Below, in pieces: positions 16,305 to 26,258 of a stretch of 64,000 nt of DNA. The notes beneath the pieces were generated by a model. The model saw only the letters and a program-made list of their open reading frames with translations, did no database searches and was not told the origin of the DNA. Location: contig NZ_NKFP01000001.1 in NCBI RefSeq assembly GCF_002215035.1, forward strand, positions 493,501 through 557,500, written 5' to 3'. The stretch's first letter is position 1. Each line of letters starts with the position of its first letter. The DNA is from Leptolyngbya ohadii IS1 (GTDB lineage: Bacteria > Cyanobacteriota > Cyanobacteriia > Elainellales > Elainellaceae). The translations under genes and the position numbers were made by a program.

Positions 16305-18133
16305 ATGCTAAACCGATGTCTACTGCGCTTTTCTCTGTTTTCTCTTGTGAGCATCGCCACGCTGACCACTGAGGGACTTACGCAAAACCCGGCGCAGGGC
16401 AAACAGCCCGATCGATTAGACCCATTAGACCCATTAGAGCAGACATCCCCCCTGCCCCAACTTGCCCAGGCTCTACCCGTCCCAAATGGACTTCGCGACA
16501 ACCTCCCTGCTGACCTGCAAAGACCCGAACCCACCCTGCCCCAAACCCCGCTTCCCCAAACCCCGCTGCCGCCGCTCCCCCTCCCGACCAGCTTCTCCCC
16601 CAAACGCCCGAACCGCCAGTTGCCCCCGTTCCTTCCACTGAGCTGCCCATTACCGTACGCGTTACTCGCTTTGAAGTTGTTGGCAGTACGGTTTTTAGCC
16701 CTGCCGAGCTGGAAGCCATCACTGAGCCTTTCACCAATCGCGATCTGTCCTTTTCAGAACTGTTGCAAGTTCGCACTGCCATTACCCAGGCGTATGTCGA
16801 TCGTGGTTACATTACCTCCGGGGCATTTATCCCGCCGCAAACCCTGACCGAGGGCGTCGTTAAAATTGAGGTGATTGAGGGAAGCGTCGAAGAAATTAAC
16901 ATTACCGGGAATCGTCGTTTGCGTCCTGTGTATATTCGCAGCCGATTGCGCCTCGCCGCAGAAACTCCCCTCAACGTTGAACAATTGCTAGAGGGACTTC
17001 AGCTTTTGCAGCTTGACCCGCTGATCGAAACCATTTCGGCTGATCTCCAGGCAGGCATTCGCCCCGGCACCAGTTTGCTTCAGGTCAACGTCCAGGAAGC
17101 CCGCAGCTTTTTCGTGACCCCTTCGATCGACAATGCCCGATCGCCCAGTGTTGGCAGCTTTCGGCGACAGATTGAAGTGAGTGAAGGGAATTTGCTGGGT
17201 TTTGGCGATCGCATCAGCCTGATCTACAGCAATACCGACGGCAGCAACGGCATCGATGCCAGCTACAGCATTCCCGTAAATCCACGCAATGGCACAGTGG
17301 GTTTGGGGTTTGGACTAACCCGCAGCAACGTGATCGAAGAACCCTTTGATGTCCTGGATATTGAAGCAGAGTCTCGCTACTACGAACTGTCCTTCCGCCA
17401 GCCGATTGTCCTGCGTCCGACCGAAGAATTTGCCCTCGGACTCACCTTCTCCCGGCAGGAAAGCCAGACGGAACTGGGCATTGATGATATCGGACCCTTT
17501 CCCCTTTCCCCCGGCGCAGATGCCGAAGGACGCAGCCGCATTTCTGCCCTGCGATTTTCCCAGGAGTGGACGCAGCGCACCGATCGCCAGGTTCTCGCAG
17601 CCCGGTCGCAGTTCAGTTTGGGATTGGATCTATTAGATTCCACGATCAACTCCGACGCACCGGATAGCCGCTTTTTTGCGTGGCGAGGACAGGGGCAGTG
17701 GGTGAGGCTGTTGGGAGCGGACACGCTGTTTCTAATTCGAGGAGATGTGCAGATTGCGGATTCCGCCCTGATGCCGCTGGAGCAGTTTGGACTGGGTGGA
17801 CAGGAAACGGTGCGGGGCTATCGGCAGGACACCCTTCTTACCGATAACGGTGCTCTACTCTCAACGGAAATTCGGTTGCCGATCGTGCGAGTGCCGCAGG
17901 TGGACGGAATTTTGTACGTGGTGCCCTTTGTTGACATTGGCACAGGCTGGAACAGCGAGGGAGATAATCCCGATCCCAATCTGCTTGCTGGCACAGGACT
18001 TGGGCTACTGTTTCAGCTCAGCGATCGACTCTCCGCCCGAATCGATTGGGGATTGCCCCTGGTTGAGGTTGAAAATCAGGGCGACTCCTTACAGGCAGAG
18101 GGATTCTACTTCTCAGTCAGCGGTCGTTTCTAA
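16305..18133 (+). pseudogene. TpsB/ShlB-FhaC outer-membrane secretion transporter, frameshifted
   Basis: The first frame (from ATG 16305) gives a signal peptide and a proline-rich linker. The rest continues in another frame: a POTRA domain (V-R-V-T-R-F-E-V-V-G-S-T-V-F through V-I-E-G-S-V-E-E-I-N-I-T-G-N-R), then a beta-barrel to V-S-G-R-F at 18133. This is the two-partner secretion transporter layout. The switch from frame 0 to frame 2 must lie between 16514 and about 16600, where a 15-bp unit (CCCCAAACCCCGCTT) is duplicated within C-rich sequence. It could be a true mutation, slippage-driven phase variation or a sequencing error. No TpsA exoprotein lies beside it. It ends 17 bases inside the converging kinase gene. 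Confidence 0.8.
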
Positions 18134-21100
18134 AACCGGCTTCCCCGCTCCCCGGCTCTCCTGCTTCCAAGCGCCCCGGCGGGAGTATTACCGTAAACTT
18201 TGCCCCCTGTCCTTCTCCTCTACTTTGGGCTGTAATGGTACCTCCATGATGCTCCACAATGTATTTGACGATCGCCAGTCCTAATCCCAAACCTTGCTTT
18301 GCCGCAGAACTTTGCCGATCCTGCTGAAAGCGCTCGAAGATGTGAGGCAGAAAGTCGGAGGATATACCCTTTCCGGTATCGGTGACAGTGAGCTTGAGGG
18401 AAGGGGATGAGGGGGTAGTTGAATCGGTGGATGGGTAAAGGGATGGATGAGTGGATGAGGAGTGATTTGGAGCTTCATCAGGTTGATGATTTTCTGGCTT
18501 CGTTACTCCCCCGCTCCGTTGCTTCTCCGCTTCGTTGTCCCCCATTAGCCCCTCCAACTGCTCCAGCCTGACCGCCACCTTCCCTCCGGCGGGCGTAAAC
18601 TTGATGGCGTTTGTGAGCAGATTCAGCACTACCTGTTGCAGACGATCGGCATCTCCCCAGATCAGGGGTGTGGGGCGAAGTTGGGTTTCGAGCTGAAGAG
18701 GTTTTGCCTCAGCCGTGGGACGAACGGTTTCAAGCGCAGCCTCTACGACATCCGCAAGGTTGACCGGCGCAAAATCAAGCTGTAGTGTACTGCGTACAAT
18801 TCGCGAGACATCAAGCAAATCTTCAATGAGCTGCACCTGCGCCTGCGTATTGCGAACAATCGTCTCCAGTGCCTTTTGGGTTGTTGCCGTATCGAGCTGG
18901 CGAGTTTGCAGCAGTTTTGCCCAGCCCAGGATGGCATTCAGAGGCGATCGCAGTTCGTGGGCAACCAGGGCAACAAAGTCATCCTTACTGCGGTTGGCAG
19001 CTTCCGCTTCCTGGCGGGCAATCTGGGCAGTGGCTAAAAGCTGTTCTCGCTCCTGCTCCGATCGCTTGCGCTCCGAGATGTCCTCAAAGGTGCTGACAGC
19101 AGCAATACGCTGTCCGTTCTGGTCGAGAATCGGCGCGGCGTTGATTGAAAAAATGGTACCGGTTCCGTCTCCCCGGCGGTATTCGACTTCCTCTCCTCTA
19201 ATTACTTCCCCGTTCAGCACCGATCGCACGATCGGATACTCCTCCGGCAGGTAAGGATTTCCGCCAGGATGAATGCACCCATATTGGGTATAGTACTGCA
19301 CATAGTTCTCCTGGGGTCTGCCATGCAGGATCGGATGACGTAGCAGCCAGGTCGCCTCGTCATTGTGGAAGGTGAGGTTTCCCGAAGGCAGTTCGGCGAT
19401 CACCACCCCCAGCGGCATTTGCTGGAGCGTTTGTTCCAGAAATCGACGTTCATTGTCAATTTGGGTTAAAAGCTGTTCTCGCTCTGCCTGCGACTGCTTC
19501 AGGGCAGTGATGTCCTGATTAGTGCCAATTAATCGAGCCGGATCGCCCCGATCGTCCAGAAACAATTCGCTTTGTGTTCTGAGCCAGTGGATTGTGCCAT
19601 CTGGGTAGACAATGCGAAACTCCTGGGTGTAGCCGCGTTTTTCCTGTAATGCCTGCGCCACATAATACTGCACAGTTGCCCGATCATCGGGATGGACGCA
19701 CTCCAGGAATGCCTCGTAGGTTTCAGCAAAAGTGCCCTGTGGCAAGCCGAATAGCCGCTCATTATTGCCTGCCCAGGTGACGCGATCGTGCTGCACCTCC
19801 CAATCCCAGATCCCCATTCCCGTTGCATTCAGGGCGAGCCGCAGCCGTTCTTCACTCTCTCGCAGGCGGGCTTCTACCTGTTTGAGGCGGGCAATATCGT
19901 CAAAGGCGCAGACGACAGCTGTCATCTCCCCGGTTGGATTAAAAATAGGAGCTGCGCTGACGGAAAAGATCGTATCAGTACCATTCCCGCAGTGGTAATG
20001 CATCTCCTCGGATTTGACAACTTCGCCGTACAGCAGCGATCGGGCAACCGGATATTCCTGGGGCTGGTAGGGCTGTCCCGTATTGGGGTGAAATGCTCCA
20101 TACTGACCGTACCCTTCATAGGTTGCGGAAGCCAGCAGCGGATGGCGCAGGATTCTCACCGCCTCTTCATTGTGATAAAGCATTTGACCAGAAGGGACCG
20201 CTGAGATTGAAATGCCAATTGGCATCTGCTGCAAAACCTGTTCCAGACGACTTTGCTCAGCGGCAAGCTGTCGCAATAGCTCCTCAACCTGGGCACGGGC
20301 AGCCTGTTCCTGATGGAGCAACCGTTCGCGCTCAGCTTCTGCAACTTTGCGAGGTGTCACATCCCGGAAATAGACGGCTAATCCGCGTCGGGTTGGATAA
20401 GCGCGCACTTCAAACCAGCCATCCAGGGGAGGATAAAAGGCTTCAAACTGCACCGTTACCTGTTCTGCGATGGCGCGACGATATGCCCGATCGAACTCTG
20501 AATCGACGGCTTCTGGAAACTCGCTCCACACATTTTTGCCGAGCAGCTCTGCCTGCGTTTTTTGCAGCAGTTTTGCCGCCTGGGGATTGACAAAGGTAAA
20601 CCGCCACGCCTCATCCAGAGAGAAAAAGGCATCGGTGATACTTTCGAGGGTGTTGATTAACTGCTCATGCTGCTCTCGTAACTCGGCTTCGATCTGCTTG
20701 CGATCGGTAATATCTAGAAAAGTGCCGATCGCCCCTTTAATCTGATTCTGCTCATCGCGCACCGGCGACGCATAGGAAAGCAGATGGCGAACCCGACCAC
20801 TGGGCAAGACAATTTCAATTTCTGTATCGCGCACCTCTACCCCCAGGCGGGCAGCAAGCTGCATTGGCAGATCTTCAGGAGGAATCTCCTCACCGTTTCG
20901 CATGACATGAAACGAGGGCTGTTCTTCGGCGGGGGCACTTTTTGAGATATTTTGACCGGGACTGACGCCAAGCATTTCTCGCAGGTGGGCATTGTGGCGC
21001 ATTTCAGCACAGCTTGGGTCGGTGGAAATGCCAATTCCCACGGGTGCAATATCGATTACACGTTGCAGTTCTACAACGCGATCGCTGAGTTCTCGATTCA

Positions 21101-21710
21101 GCTGCTGCACCGCTGCCTCAAATGCATTCTGCCGAGGGAGCTTGGCTGCAAGGTCAAGCAGTGCTTTTGCCAGAAGATTCTCAGTTGCTCTTGCCGTTGC
21201 TCGTTCAGTACGACGATCGCGAATTGCCTTTTGGATGGCGAGATGAATCTGTTCTGTCGTCAGGGTTTCCTGCACCAAATAGTCTTCTACGCCCAGCCGA
21301 ATTACCTGCACAACGGTCGATGGAGCCTGATCGCGGGTTACAAGAATGACCGGAGGATGATCCAGTAAACAGGTCTGTAACGCCTGCATGAATTCTTGGG
21401 TGAAGGCTAGAGTTGCACTTGCCTCCAGGTCGCTAACCAGCAGAATGGCTGCAATGGGGGTGGATTGACAGAGTTCAACCGCTGCGATCGCCGAGTCAGC
21501 TTCTAATATCCTGTAGGAACCATCTAAGCCGGAACTATCTAAGCCGGAACTATCTAAGTCGGAACCCTCTGAATTTGTCAGCAAACTGCGACAATCCCGA
21601 TCGTGACTGTCTGGAAGGGGAAGCTGTCCTGCATTGGTTGAAGCGTTCCTCACAATCAGCACGATGTCGGAAGCAGAATGCATGATGTCTGTTTCGCTGA
21701 GCAATCCCAT
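18117..21710 (-). CDS. Multi-PAS sensor histidine kinase with N-terminal receiver-like domain
   Basis: This kinase of about 1197 residues starts with a receiver-like domain (about 60-165) and continues with several PAS/PAC domains. Two PAS modules are close copies: M-P-I-G-I-S-I and M-P-L-G-V-V-I, each followed by R-H-P and E-Y-P. HisKA carries [10 protein letters not shown] with His near 918. HATPase has the N-box [14 protein letters not shown] and G-L-G-L-G-L. A Ser/Thr/Pro-rich insert of about 50 residues separates N-box and G1 box, unusual for this fold. Near residue 60, 15-bp repeats encode L-D-S-S-G copies. The ATG at 21710 has AGGG just upstream; GTG 21737 is an alternative. The small DNA-binding gene upstream is probably co-transcribed. 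Signal and partner are unknown. Confidence 0.88.
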   Translation of the reverse strand: MGLLSETDIMHSASDIVLIVRNASTNAGQLPLPDSHDRDCRSLLTNSEGSDLDSSGLDSSGLDGSYRILEADSAIAAVELCQSTPIAAILLVSDLEASATLAFTQEFMQALQTCLLDHPPVILVTRDQAPSTVVQVIRLGVEDYLVQETLTTEQIHLAIQKAIRDRRTERATARATENLLAKALLDLAAKLPRQNAFEAAVQQLNRELSDRVVELQRVIDIAPVGIGISTDPSCAEMRHNAHLREMLGVSPGQNISKSAPAEEQPSFHVMRNGEEIPPEDLPMQLAARLGVEVRDTEIEIVLPSGRVRHLLSYASPVRDEQNQIKGAIGTFLDITDRKQIEAELREQHEQLINTLESITDAFFSLDEAWRFTFVNPQAAKLLQKTQAELLGKNVWSEFPEAVDSEFDRAYRRAIAEQVTVQFEAFYPPLDGWFEVRAYPTRRGLAVYFRDVTPRKVAEAERERLLHQEQAARAQVEELLRQLAAEQSRLEQVLQQMPIGISISAVPSGQMLYHNEEAVRILRHPLLASATYEGYGQYGAFHPNTGQPYQPQEYPVARSLLYGEVVKSEEMHYHCGNGTDTIFSVSAAPIFNPTGEMTAVVCAFDDIARLKQVEARLRESEERLRLALNATGMGIWDWEVQHDRVTWAGNNERLFGLPQGTFAETYEAFLECVHPDDRATVQYYVAQALQEKRGYTQEFRIVYPDGTIHWLRTQSELFLDDRGDPARLIGTNQDITALKQSQAEREQLLTQIDNERRFLEQTLQQMPLGVVIAELPSGNLTFHNDEATWLLRHPILHGRPQENYVQYYTQYGCIHPGGNPYLPEEYPIVRSVLNGEVIRGEEVEYRRGDGTGTIFSINAAPILDQNGQRIAAVSTFEDISERKRSEQEREQLLATAQIARQEAEAANRSKDDFVALVAHELRSPLNAILGWAKLLQTRQLDTATTQKALETIVRNTQAQVQLIEDLLDVSRIVRSTLQLDFAPVNLADVVEAALETVRPTAEAKPLQLETQLRPTPLIWGDADRLQQVVLNLLTNAIKFTPAGGKVAVRLEQLEGLMGDNEAEKQRSGGVTKPENHQPDEAPNHSSSTHPSLYPSTDSTTPSSPSLKLTVTDTGKGISSDFLPHIFERFQQDRQSSAAKQGLGLGLAIVKYIVEHHGGTITAQSRGEGQGAKFTVILPPGRLEAGEPGSGEAGFRNDR

Positions 21711-21746
21711 AGTCCCTGCCCTAATTAATCCATTCACACCGAATTT

Positions 21747-22094
21747 CTAAAGTTCTCCTGATGAAACCAGGGAATTAGATCGCGTTTTCAGCCCCCCTTC
21801 TGCCCGAACCGACTGCCACCCCTGCCCCGGACAGGTAGCAAACGGCATTCCGCCTTCTTTCAATGCCAGCAATACCTGTCTAACGGTTTCCGGCGACATT
21901 CCTATTCGTTCAGCAATTTCGCGAACTGAAAGAGGACGCGATGCTTCACAGGAGTCCAGAATGTTTAAAGCGAGCTGGTAAGGACGTTCTAGGTGAGGGC
22001 GAACCTGTGCCTGCAAATCAATAGATAAATAGCAGCGAAACCAAATCAGAAAAGGCGTTGCTAGCTTTATTTTGTCCGTACTGGTTTTGTTCAA
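21747..22094 (-). CDS. Small winged-helix/HTH DNA-binding protein
   Basis: The 115-residue protein has a central helix-turn-helix, L-S-V-R-E-I-A-E-R-I-G-M-S-P-E-T-V-R-Q-V, of the type in MarR/IclR-like winged helices, and a short basic tail. The start is TTG 22094, supported by AGAGG eight bases upstream. The stop lies just before the histidine kinase gene on the same strand, so they probably form an operon. It lacks a receiver domain, so direct phosphorylation by the kinase is not indicated. Confidence 0.65.
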   Translation of the reverse strand: MNKTSTDKIKLATPFLIWFRCYLSIDLQAQVRPHLERPYQLALNILDSCEASRPLSVREIAERIGMSPETVRQVLLALKEGGMPFATCPGQGWQSVRAEGGLKTRSNSLVSSGEL

Positions 22095-22577
22095 TTGAAA
22101 TCCTCTGCAAAAAGAACACCCTACTTGCTGTACAGGATAAGGTACAGCGGTGAATCTTCCCTACGAGGGAAAGATCGTCCCCCTTTAGGATGATAGCGTG
22201 TATGAAAGAAGGGTGAGGTTTCTCGCTGAAGAGAATTTGATTTTTTAGGTTTAATTAATAGATGGAGACGGAGATAAATTAGATAATATTTTTCTTCTAG
22301 GAAAGATGATGTTTGGAAAATTCTGTAGAATTTACTGGAAACAATTTTTTATCGATCGACGGGATAGCCTTCAATTCTTTTTGTTGTATTGCTCTATTGT
22401 GTTACTTTACGGCAGTAGTTCAAGGCAGCGCGGATTCAGGGGATTGCTGAAAGTCAATATGAGTCCCGGATTTGCCGCTTCAGGCTGGGGGTATTTCGGA
22501 AACCACCCTTGCAAAATTTATTGATCCAAACAGCAATCCTTAATTCAGCAATCCCTGATTCAGCCATAATTTACAGT
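22095..22577. other. Intergenic region, about 480 bases
   Basis: AT-rich region upstream of the winged-helix gene and downstream of the RHH/TOBE gene. A 72-codon frame at 22306-22524 starts at tandem ATGs near AGGAA but encodes an atypical Phe/Tyr/Cys-rich sequence; I do not call it. A two-copy 15-bp repeat lies at 22531-22565 (CAGCAATCC(T/C)T(A/G)ATT). Confidence 0.45.
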
Positions 22578-23087
22578 CTAACTGGCTGCAATCATAACGC
22601 TGCTGGATTTAACGATCGCAAAAACCTCTTTCCCTTTTTTGAGTTCCAGATTGTCCGCAGAGGCACGGGTAACGATCGATACTAGTTCTACTCCCGGTGC
22701 GTTAGCCTCGTAGTTTCCTAAAGGAAGAATTGCCAGTGTTACTTCAGCGTTCACTGTTCCTTTCACAATTCGTTTCACTCTGGCTCTTAAAATATTGCGG
22801 GCGCTGATTCGCACAGATTGTAGCATTGTAGTTCCCGGTGCTCCATCCATCGCAGGCGCTTCTGCCTCAGAGCTATTCTCCTGGGCATGAGTCTCCTCAA
22901 TATCTGCGGAGAAGTCGATCGTATTGACATCGCTGGGTTCGGGGGAGGACGATCGCCCCATTTGGCGGATCATTTCACGCAAAATTTCGGTCTTGGTGCG
23001 CTGCGTTTTCTGACTAATCTGCTCCAGGATTCGCCGTTCCTCGTCTGAGGCTTGAAAGGTAATCCAACCTTGCTCTTTTCTGGGCAT
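22578..23087 (-). CDS. Ribbon-helix-helix/TOBE (Mop) regulator, probably oxyanion-responsive
   Basis: The 169-residue protein joins an N-terminal ribbon-helix-helix domain (W-I-T-F-Q-A-S-D-E-E-R-R-I-L-E-Q-I, residues about 6-45) through an acidic linker to a C-terminal TOBE/Mop domain (S-A-R-N-I-L ... V-S-I-V-T-R-A-S-A-D-N-L-E-L). Mop domains bind molybdate or tungstate, and RHH domains bind DNA, so an oxyanion-sensing regulator is likely; classical ModE uses a winged helix instead. The ATG at 23087 has AGGA about eight bases upstream; an earlier start would overlap the promoter. The repeated TTGGTA hexamers at 23121-23149 are a good operator candidate. It diverges from the arsenosugar genes. 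Confidence 0.75.
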   Translation of the reverse strand: MPRKEQGWITFQASDEERRILEQISQKTQRTKTEILREMIRQMGRSSSPEPSDVNTIDFSADIEETHAQENSSEAEAPAMDGAPGTTMLQSVRISARNILRARVKRIVKGTVNAEVTLAILPLGNYEANAPGVELVSIVTRASADNLELKKGKEVFAIVKSSSVMIAAS

Positions 23088-23120
23088 TCTTTTTTCCTGG
23101 ACGTTTTTGACAGTGAGAAT

Positions 23121-23149
23121 TACCAAATATGTTGGTATCTAGTTGGTAA
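23121..23149. promoter_or_regulatory. Candidate RHH operator, repeated TTGGTA hexamers
   Basis: TACCAA (23121-23126), ATATG, TTGGTA (23132-23137), TCTAG, TTGGTAA (23143-23149): three hexamers at an 11-bp period, the first inverted. This spacing suits dimeric ribbon-helix-helix binding. It sits between the RHH/TOBE gene and the arsenosugar operon. Confidence 0.55.
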
Positions 23150-23291
23150 TAAATTGCATAAGTACAATTTTAGCGTAGATCGGCTATGGAGGAATCCGAG
23201 AGCCAGCGCGATTGCTAGACTTACAATCAATGGCTTAACCAATGCTGAAGCAACAGCCCGGCTATCTGGCTCAATTACGGAGGAAAAAGCG

Positions 23292-23624
23292 GTGGATCAG
23301 TACTATAAACCAGAGCATTTAACGCAATTTGCCCAGGTGGGTGAAGGAAATCCAGAACTCGCCAAGAAATTCTTCGATTACTACGGAGCGGTCTTTGCAG
23401 AAGGTGCATTATCGGTTCGCGAGAAGGCATTAATTGCGCTGGCAGTGTCTCACGCGGTTCAGTGTCCCTACTGTATCGATGCCTATAGCAAAGAGTGCCT
23501 TCAGCAGGGTGCCGATCTGGAACAAATGACCGAGGCACTGCATATTGCAACGGCAATTCGAGGCGGCGCTTCCCTGGTTCACGGAATGCAGATGCTCGAT
23601 CAGGTCAAGCAGTTAACGATGTAG
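23292..23624 (+). CDS. Arsenosugar-associated AhpD/carboxymuconolactone decarboxylase-like protein
   Basis: The 110-residue protein fits the small AhpD-like family found next to ArsS and described as an arsenosugar biosynthesis-associated peroxidase-like protein. Typical residues are A-V-Q-C-P-Y-C-I-D-A-Y, with the CxxC redox pair, and R-G-G-A-S-L-V-H-G near the end. I start it at GTG 23292 because GGAGG lies eight bases upstream and the family begins there; a longer open frame back to 23052 overlaps the divergent gene. ArsS follows after 38 bases. Confidence 0.85.
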   Translation: MDQYYKPEHLTQFAQVGEGNPELAKKFFDYYGAVFAEGALSVREKALIALAVSHAVQCPYCIDAYSKECLQQGADLEQMTEALHIATAIRGGASLVHGMQMLDQVKQLTM

Positions 23625-23662
23625 AAACGGTAATCGCAGGTCACAGCAAAGCTGAACTCACC

Positions 23663-24802
23663 ATGACTGAAACCACCCAACCTCTCCTTCCGGCAAACCC
23701 GGATTTAGACCTTGACCGTCCTGAAACAGAACCGAAGGCCACTACCTCCCTGCATCGAAGACGATCGCCCCTAGCCGATCCGCATCAGCAGCTTTCAGTC
23801 CTGACCTCTCTGAATTTGACGCAAACGCCTCACCAGGGAAATTTTGGTGCCGCTATTGCTCAGCAGAACTGGACACCCCTCACGCCTGCCAAGCTGGAAA
23901 TTTTCCAGATCAACGTCGGCAAGCTGTGCAACATGACCTGCCGCCACTGTCACGTCGATGCCGGACCCGATCGCACTCAGGAGAACATGGATCGGGAGAC
24001 GATCGACGCCTGCCTGCGGGCACTGGATCAGACCGATGCCCATACGGTTGATATTACGGGGGGAGCGCCGGAACTGAATCCCCACTTTCGCTATCTGGTG
24101 GAGGAATGCGTTAAGCGGGGCAAGCACGTTATCGATCGCTGCAATCTCACGGTGCTGCTGCTGCCAAGAATGCAGGATTTGCCCCAGTGGTTCGCCGATC
24201 GCGGCGTTGAGGTGGTTTGCTCCCTGCCCCATTACCGCAAACTGAACACGGACAATCAGCGGGGCACGGGCACGTTTGAAAAGTCGATCGAAGCCCTGCG
24301 TCGCTTAAATGAGGCGGGATATGGCAAAGGCGATCCCAAGCGGACGCTCACCCTGATGTCGAATCCGGTCGGCGCGTTTCTGGCAAGCGGTCAATCCAAG
24401 ATGGAGCAGGAGTGGAAGAAAGGACTGATGCAAAATTACGGCGTCAGTTTCGATCGCCTGATCGCGCTCAACAATATGCCGATTTCTCGCTATCTGGAAT
24501 GGCTGGAGCAATCGGGCAATCTTCAGCGGTATATGGAACTGCTGGTGAATTCGTTTAATCCGGCAACCGTGTCTGGGCTGATGTGCCGCAATACGCTTTC
24601 TGTCTCCTGGGATGGACGGCTCTACGACTGCGACTTTAACCAGATGCTCGATCTGGAAATCCAGGCCCCCGATCGACAACCGCTCAACATTCGGGATTTC
24701 AATCCGCAAATGCTGGCTCAGCGAGCAATCCGGATCGATCGTCACTGTTTTGGCTGTACGGCAGGCGCAGGGAGTTCTTGCGGTGGGGCGATCGCAGAGT
24801 AG
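23663..24802 (+). CDS. arsS: Arsenosugar biosynthesis radical SAM protein ArsS
   Basis: The 379-residue enzyme carries the radical SAM motif C-N-M-T-C-R-H-C with the three cysteines at residues 89, 93 and 96. A further cysteine cluster ends the protein (H-C-F-G-C-T-A-G-A-G-S-S-C-G-G-A), typical of ArsS. ArsS transfers a 5'-deoxyadenosyl group to dimethylarsenite on the way to arsenosugars. The N-terminus is about 35 residues longer than usual and low in complexity; ATG 23663 is the best start I see. It forms an operon with the AhpD-like gene. The methyltransferase ArsM is not in the window. Confidence 0.9.
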   Translation: MTETTQPLLPANPDLDLDRPETEPKATTSLHRRRSPLADPHQQLSVLTSLNLTQTPHQGNFGAAIAQQNWTPLTPAKLEIFQINVGKLCNMTCRHCHVDAGPDRTQENMDRETIDACLRALDQTDAHTVDITGGAPELNPHFRYLVEECVKRGKHVIDRCNLTVLLLPRMQDLPQWFADRGVEVVCSLPHYRKLNTDNQRGTGTFEKSIEALRRLNEAGYGKGDPKRTLTLMSNPVGAFLASGQSKMEQEWKKGLMQNYGVSFDRLIALNNMPISRYLEWLEQSGNLQRYMELLVNSFNPATVSGLMCRNTLSVSWDGRLYDCDFNQMLDLEIQAPDRQPLNIRDFNPQMLAQRAIRIDRHCFGCTAGAGSSCGGAIAE

Positions 24803-24812
24803 TTGCCTTCAC

Positions 24813-26141
24813 CTAAGGGCAATCGGGATAGAAGCTTTTCGTCGGCGTCTGGCGAGGACTGAGAACCAGCACAGAATCCATAAACCGTCTTAGCTCAGAG
24901 ACGCGCTGGCGATTCCACTGGGCTGAAGAGACACCGCTCGGAGCAGGTCGCAAATGCCGGAGAATGAGCTGAATAAAGGCACGGCTGGCGGCGATCGCGG
25001 CTCTGGTAGGTGGACTGGTCAGGTTGACGTAATCCCTGGGATCGACGGGCAAGGGCATCAGTCGTCCAGGCTGGCGCATGGGCAAAACCCGGTGTTCCTG
25101 GGGGTAGGGCAGTCCGTCCAGACGGTAGTAGCGGATAAAGGTAATTCTTCCTGTGCCGTTACTCTCGCGGGCGGTATGGGCGGGCGAATAGGAATCCTGA
25201 ATTAGATGCAAAGCTTCTCCCATCCACTCAAAGGCAGCTTCGCGAGTGGGGGCACGCAGAATTTGACGATAAATTGCCGCTAGCTGCTGACGGGCTTCCG
25301 CTAATGCCTCTTCTAACCGCTGGCACTTATAGCGACGCAACACATGACGACGCTGCTGCTCTGGGCGAAAGTGGTTGCTGAGCTTTTCCGTATCAACCCG
25401 CCGCACACCGCGATTCAGGGCGTTTAGTTCGGCTGAGGTTAGGGGCAATCCGCGAGCTGCCTGCCGATTCAGCGTTTCATGTCCGGGGGGAATTCGCAGC
25501 AGCCGATTTTCCACAACAAACGGATCGGCTTCCCGCTCAACTGCCATTTCCTGAAGCTGCTCGGCGTACTGTTCCTGAATTCGGCGATCGAAGGACTGCG
25601 GCACCGCCTCAAATTCCCATTCCTGTTCTCTTTGGCGCGGAGGAGCCGATCGCGTGACGGGAGGCAGGGCGTCCCCCTGATTCAGGGCTGTCACCAGAAC
25701 GATTCGATTGCCATTTTCGCCGCCGGGACGATAGACGATCGGAATGCCGCGCAGAACGGCGATGCGAGTGTTGTAGCCGGGACGGGTTTGCCGATAGTGT
25801 TTAGCGCCTCGGAAATCCTGGGCAAAGGTGCGCGGGTTAAGGCGGACGCCGTTGGACAAGAGCCGCTGGAGTAGCCTTTCCGTAAAATGCAGCGTGGGCA
25901 AAAATCCCTGCCGTTTCAAGACTGCCGCAAATTGTCGAGCCGGGTTGCGTCCTGCCTGTCCTCGCTTTCCTAGCTCATCTTCAAATTCATACTCAAATTC
26001 TTGTTCAAACTTTCGCCCAAACTCGTTCTCAAATTCATTTTGTGATTCATCTTCAAATTCATATTCAAATTCATTTTGAGACTCAAGCTCGGATTCATGC
26101 TCAAATTCATGCTCGAACGGCTGTAGGGATATTGATCGCAT
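24813..26141 (-). CDS. Acidic-aromatic tagged protein with toxin-like and HET-C/phospholipase-like domains
   Basis: Of 442 residues, about 5-57 are an acidic-aromatic tract (E-F-E-Y-E-F-E type). A small basic domain follows at about 80-150 (L-H-F-T-E-R-L-L-Q-R ... H-Y-R ... Y-N-T-R-I-A-V-L-R-G-I-P-I-V-Y-R), resembling RelE/colicin-type RNase folds; this is only inference. The C-terminal 200 residues contain N-H-F, R-R-H and G-E-A-L-H-L-I-Q-D-S-Y-S-P-A-H (309-323), the arrangement of HET-C or zinc-dependent phospholipase C-like enzymes. GGAGGAAGG precedes the ATG at 26141. It is the last gene of the six-gene operon. An effector function is plausible; a lipid or RNA target is not shown. Confidence 0.65.
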   Translation of the reverse strand: MRSISLQPFEHEFEHESELESQNEFEYEFEDESQNEFENEFGRKFEQEFEYEFEDELGKRGQAGRNPARQFAAVLKRQGFLPTLHFTERLLQRLLSNGVRLNPRTFAQDFRGAKHYRQTRPGYNTRIAVLRGIPIVYRPGGENGNRIVLVTALNQGDALPPVTRSAPPRQREQEWEFEAVPQSFDRRIQEQYAEQLQEMAVEREADPFVVENRLLRIPPGHETLNRQAARGLPLTSAELNALNRGVRRVDTEKLSNHFRPEQQRRHVLRRYKCQRLEEALAEARQQLAAIYRQILRAPTREAAFEWMGEALHLIQDSYSPAHTARESNGTGRITFIRYYRLDGLPYPQEHRVLPMRQPGRLMPLPVDPRDYVNLTSPPTRAAIAASRAFIQLILRHLRPAPSGVSSAQWNRQRVSELRRFMDSVLVLSPRQTPTKSFYPDCP

Positions 26142-26230
26142 TGCAGAACCTTCCTCCTGCTGGAAGCTTAGATCGATCGACGAAATGATCCTTTCAATCA
26201 ATTAGCCAGCGTGATACCAGCCTGGCCGGG

Positions 26231-26247
26231 GGTGGGCAATGCCCACC
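26231..26247. other. Perfect 17-bp palindrome between two operon genes
   Basis: GGTGGGCA-A-TGCCCACC, 8-bp arms around one base, lies between the stop of the 374-residue protein and the start of the last operon gene. The one-base loop makes it an unlikely terminator; it may be an operator or processing site. Confidence 0.5.
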
Positions 26248-26258
26248 AAAGAATCCCA

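Noticed and set aside
15938-16603. Minus-strand frame of 221 codons
   Set aside because: It runs antisense to the TpsB signal peptide and linker, is Gly/Ser-rich from repeats, and has no domain or binding site.
22306-22524. 72-codon frame in an intergenic region
   Set aside because: The translation is unlike a normal protein (Phe, Tyr, Arg and Cys mix) and has only a very close AGGAA; I left it as intergenic.
23052-23291. Longer N-terminus of the arsenosugar AhpD-like protein
   Set aside because: It overlaps the divergent promoter and the RHH/TOBE start; GGAGG and the family start support GTG 23292.
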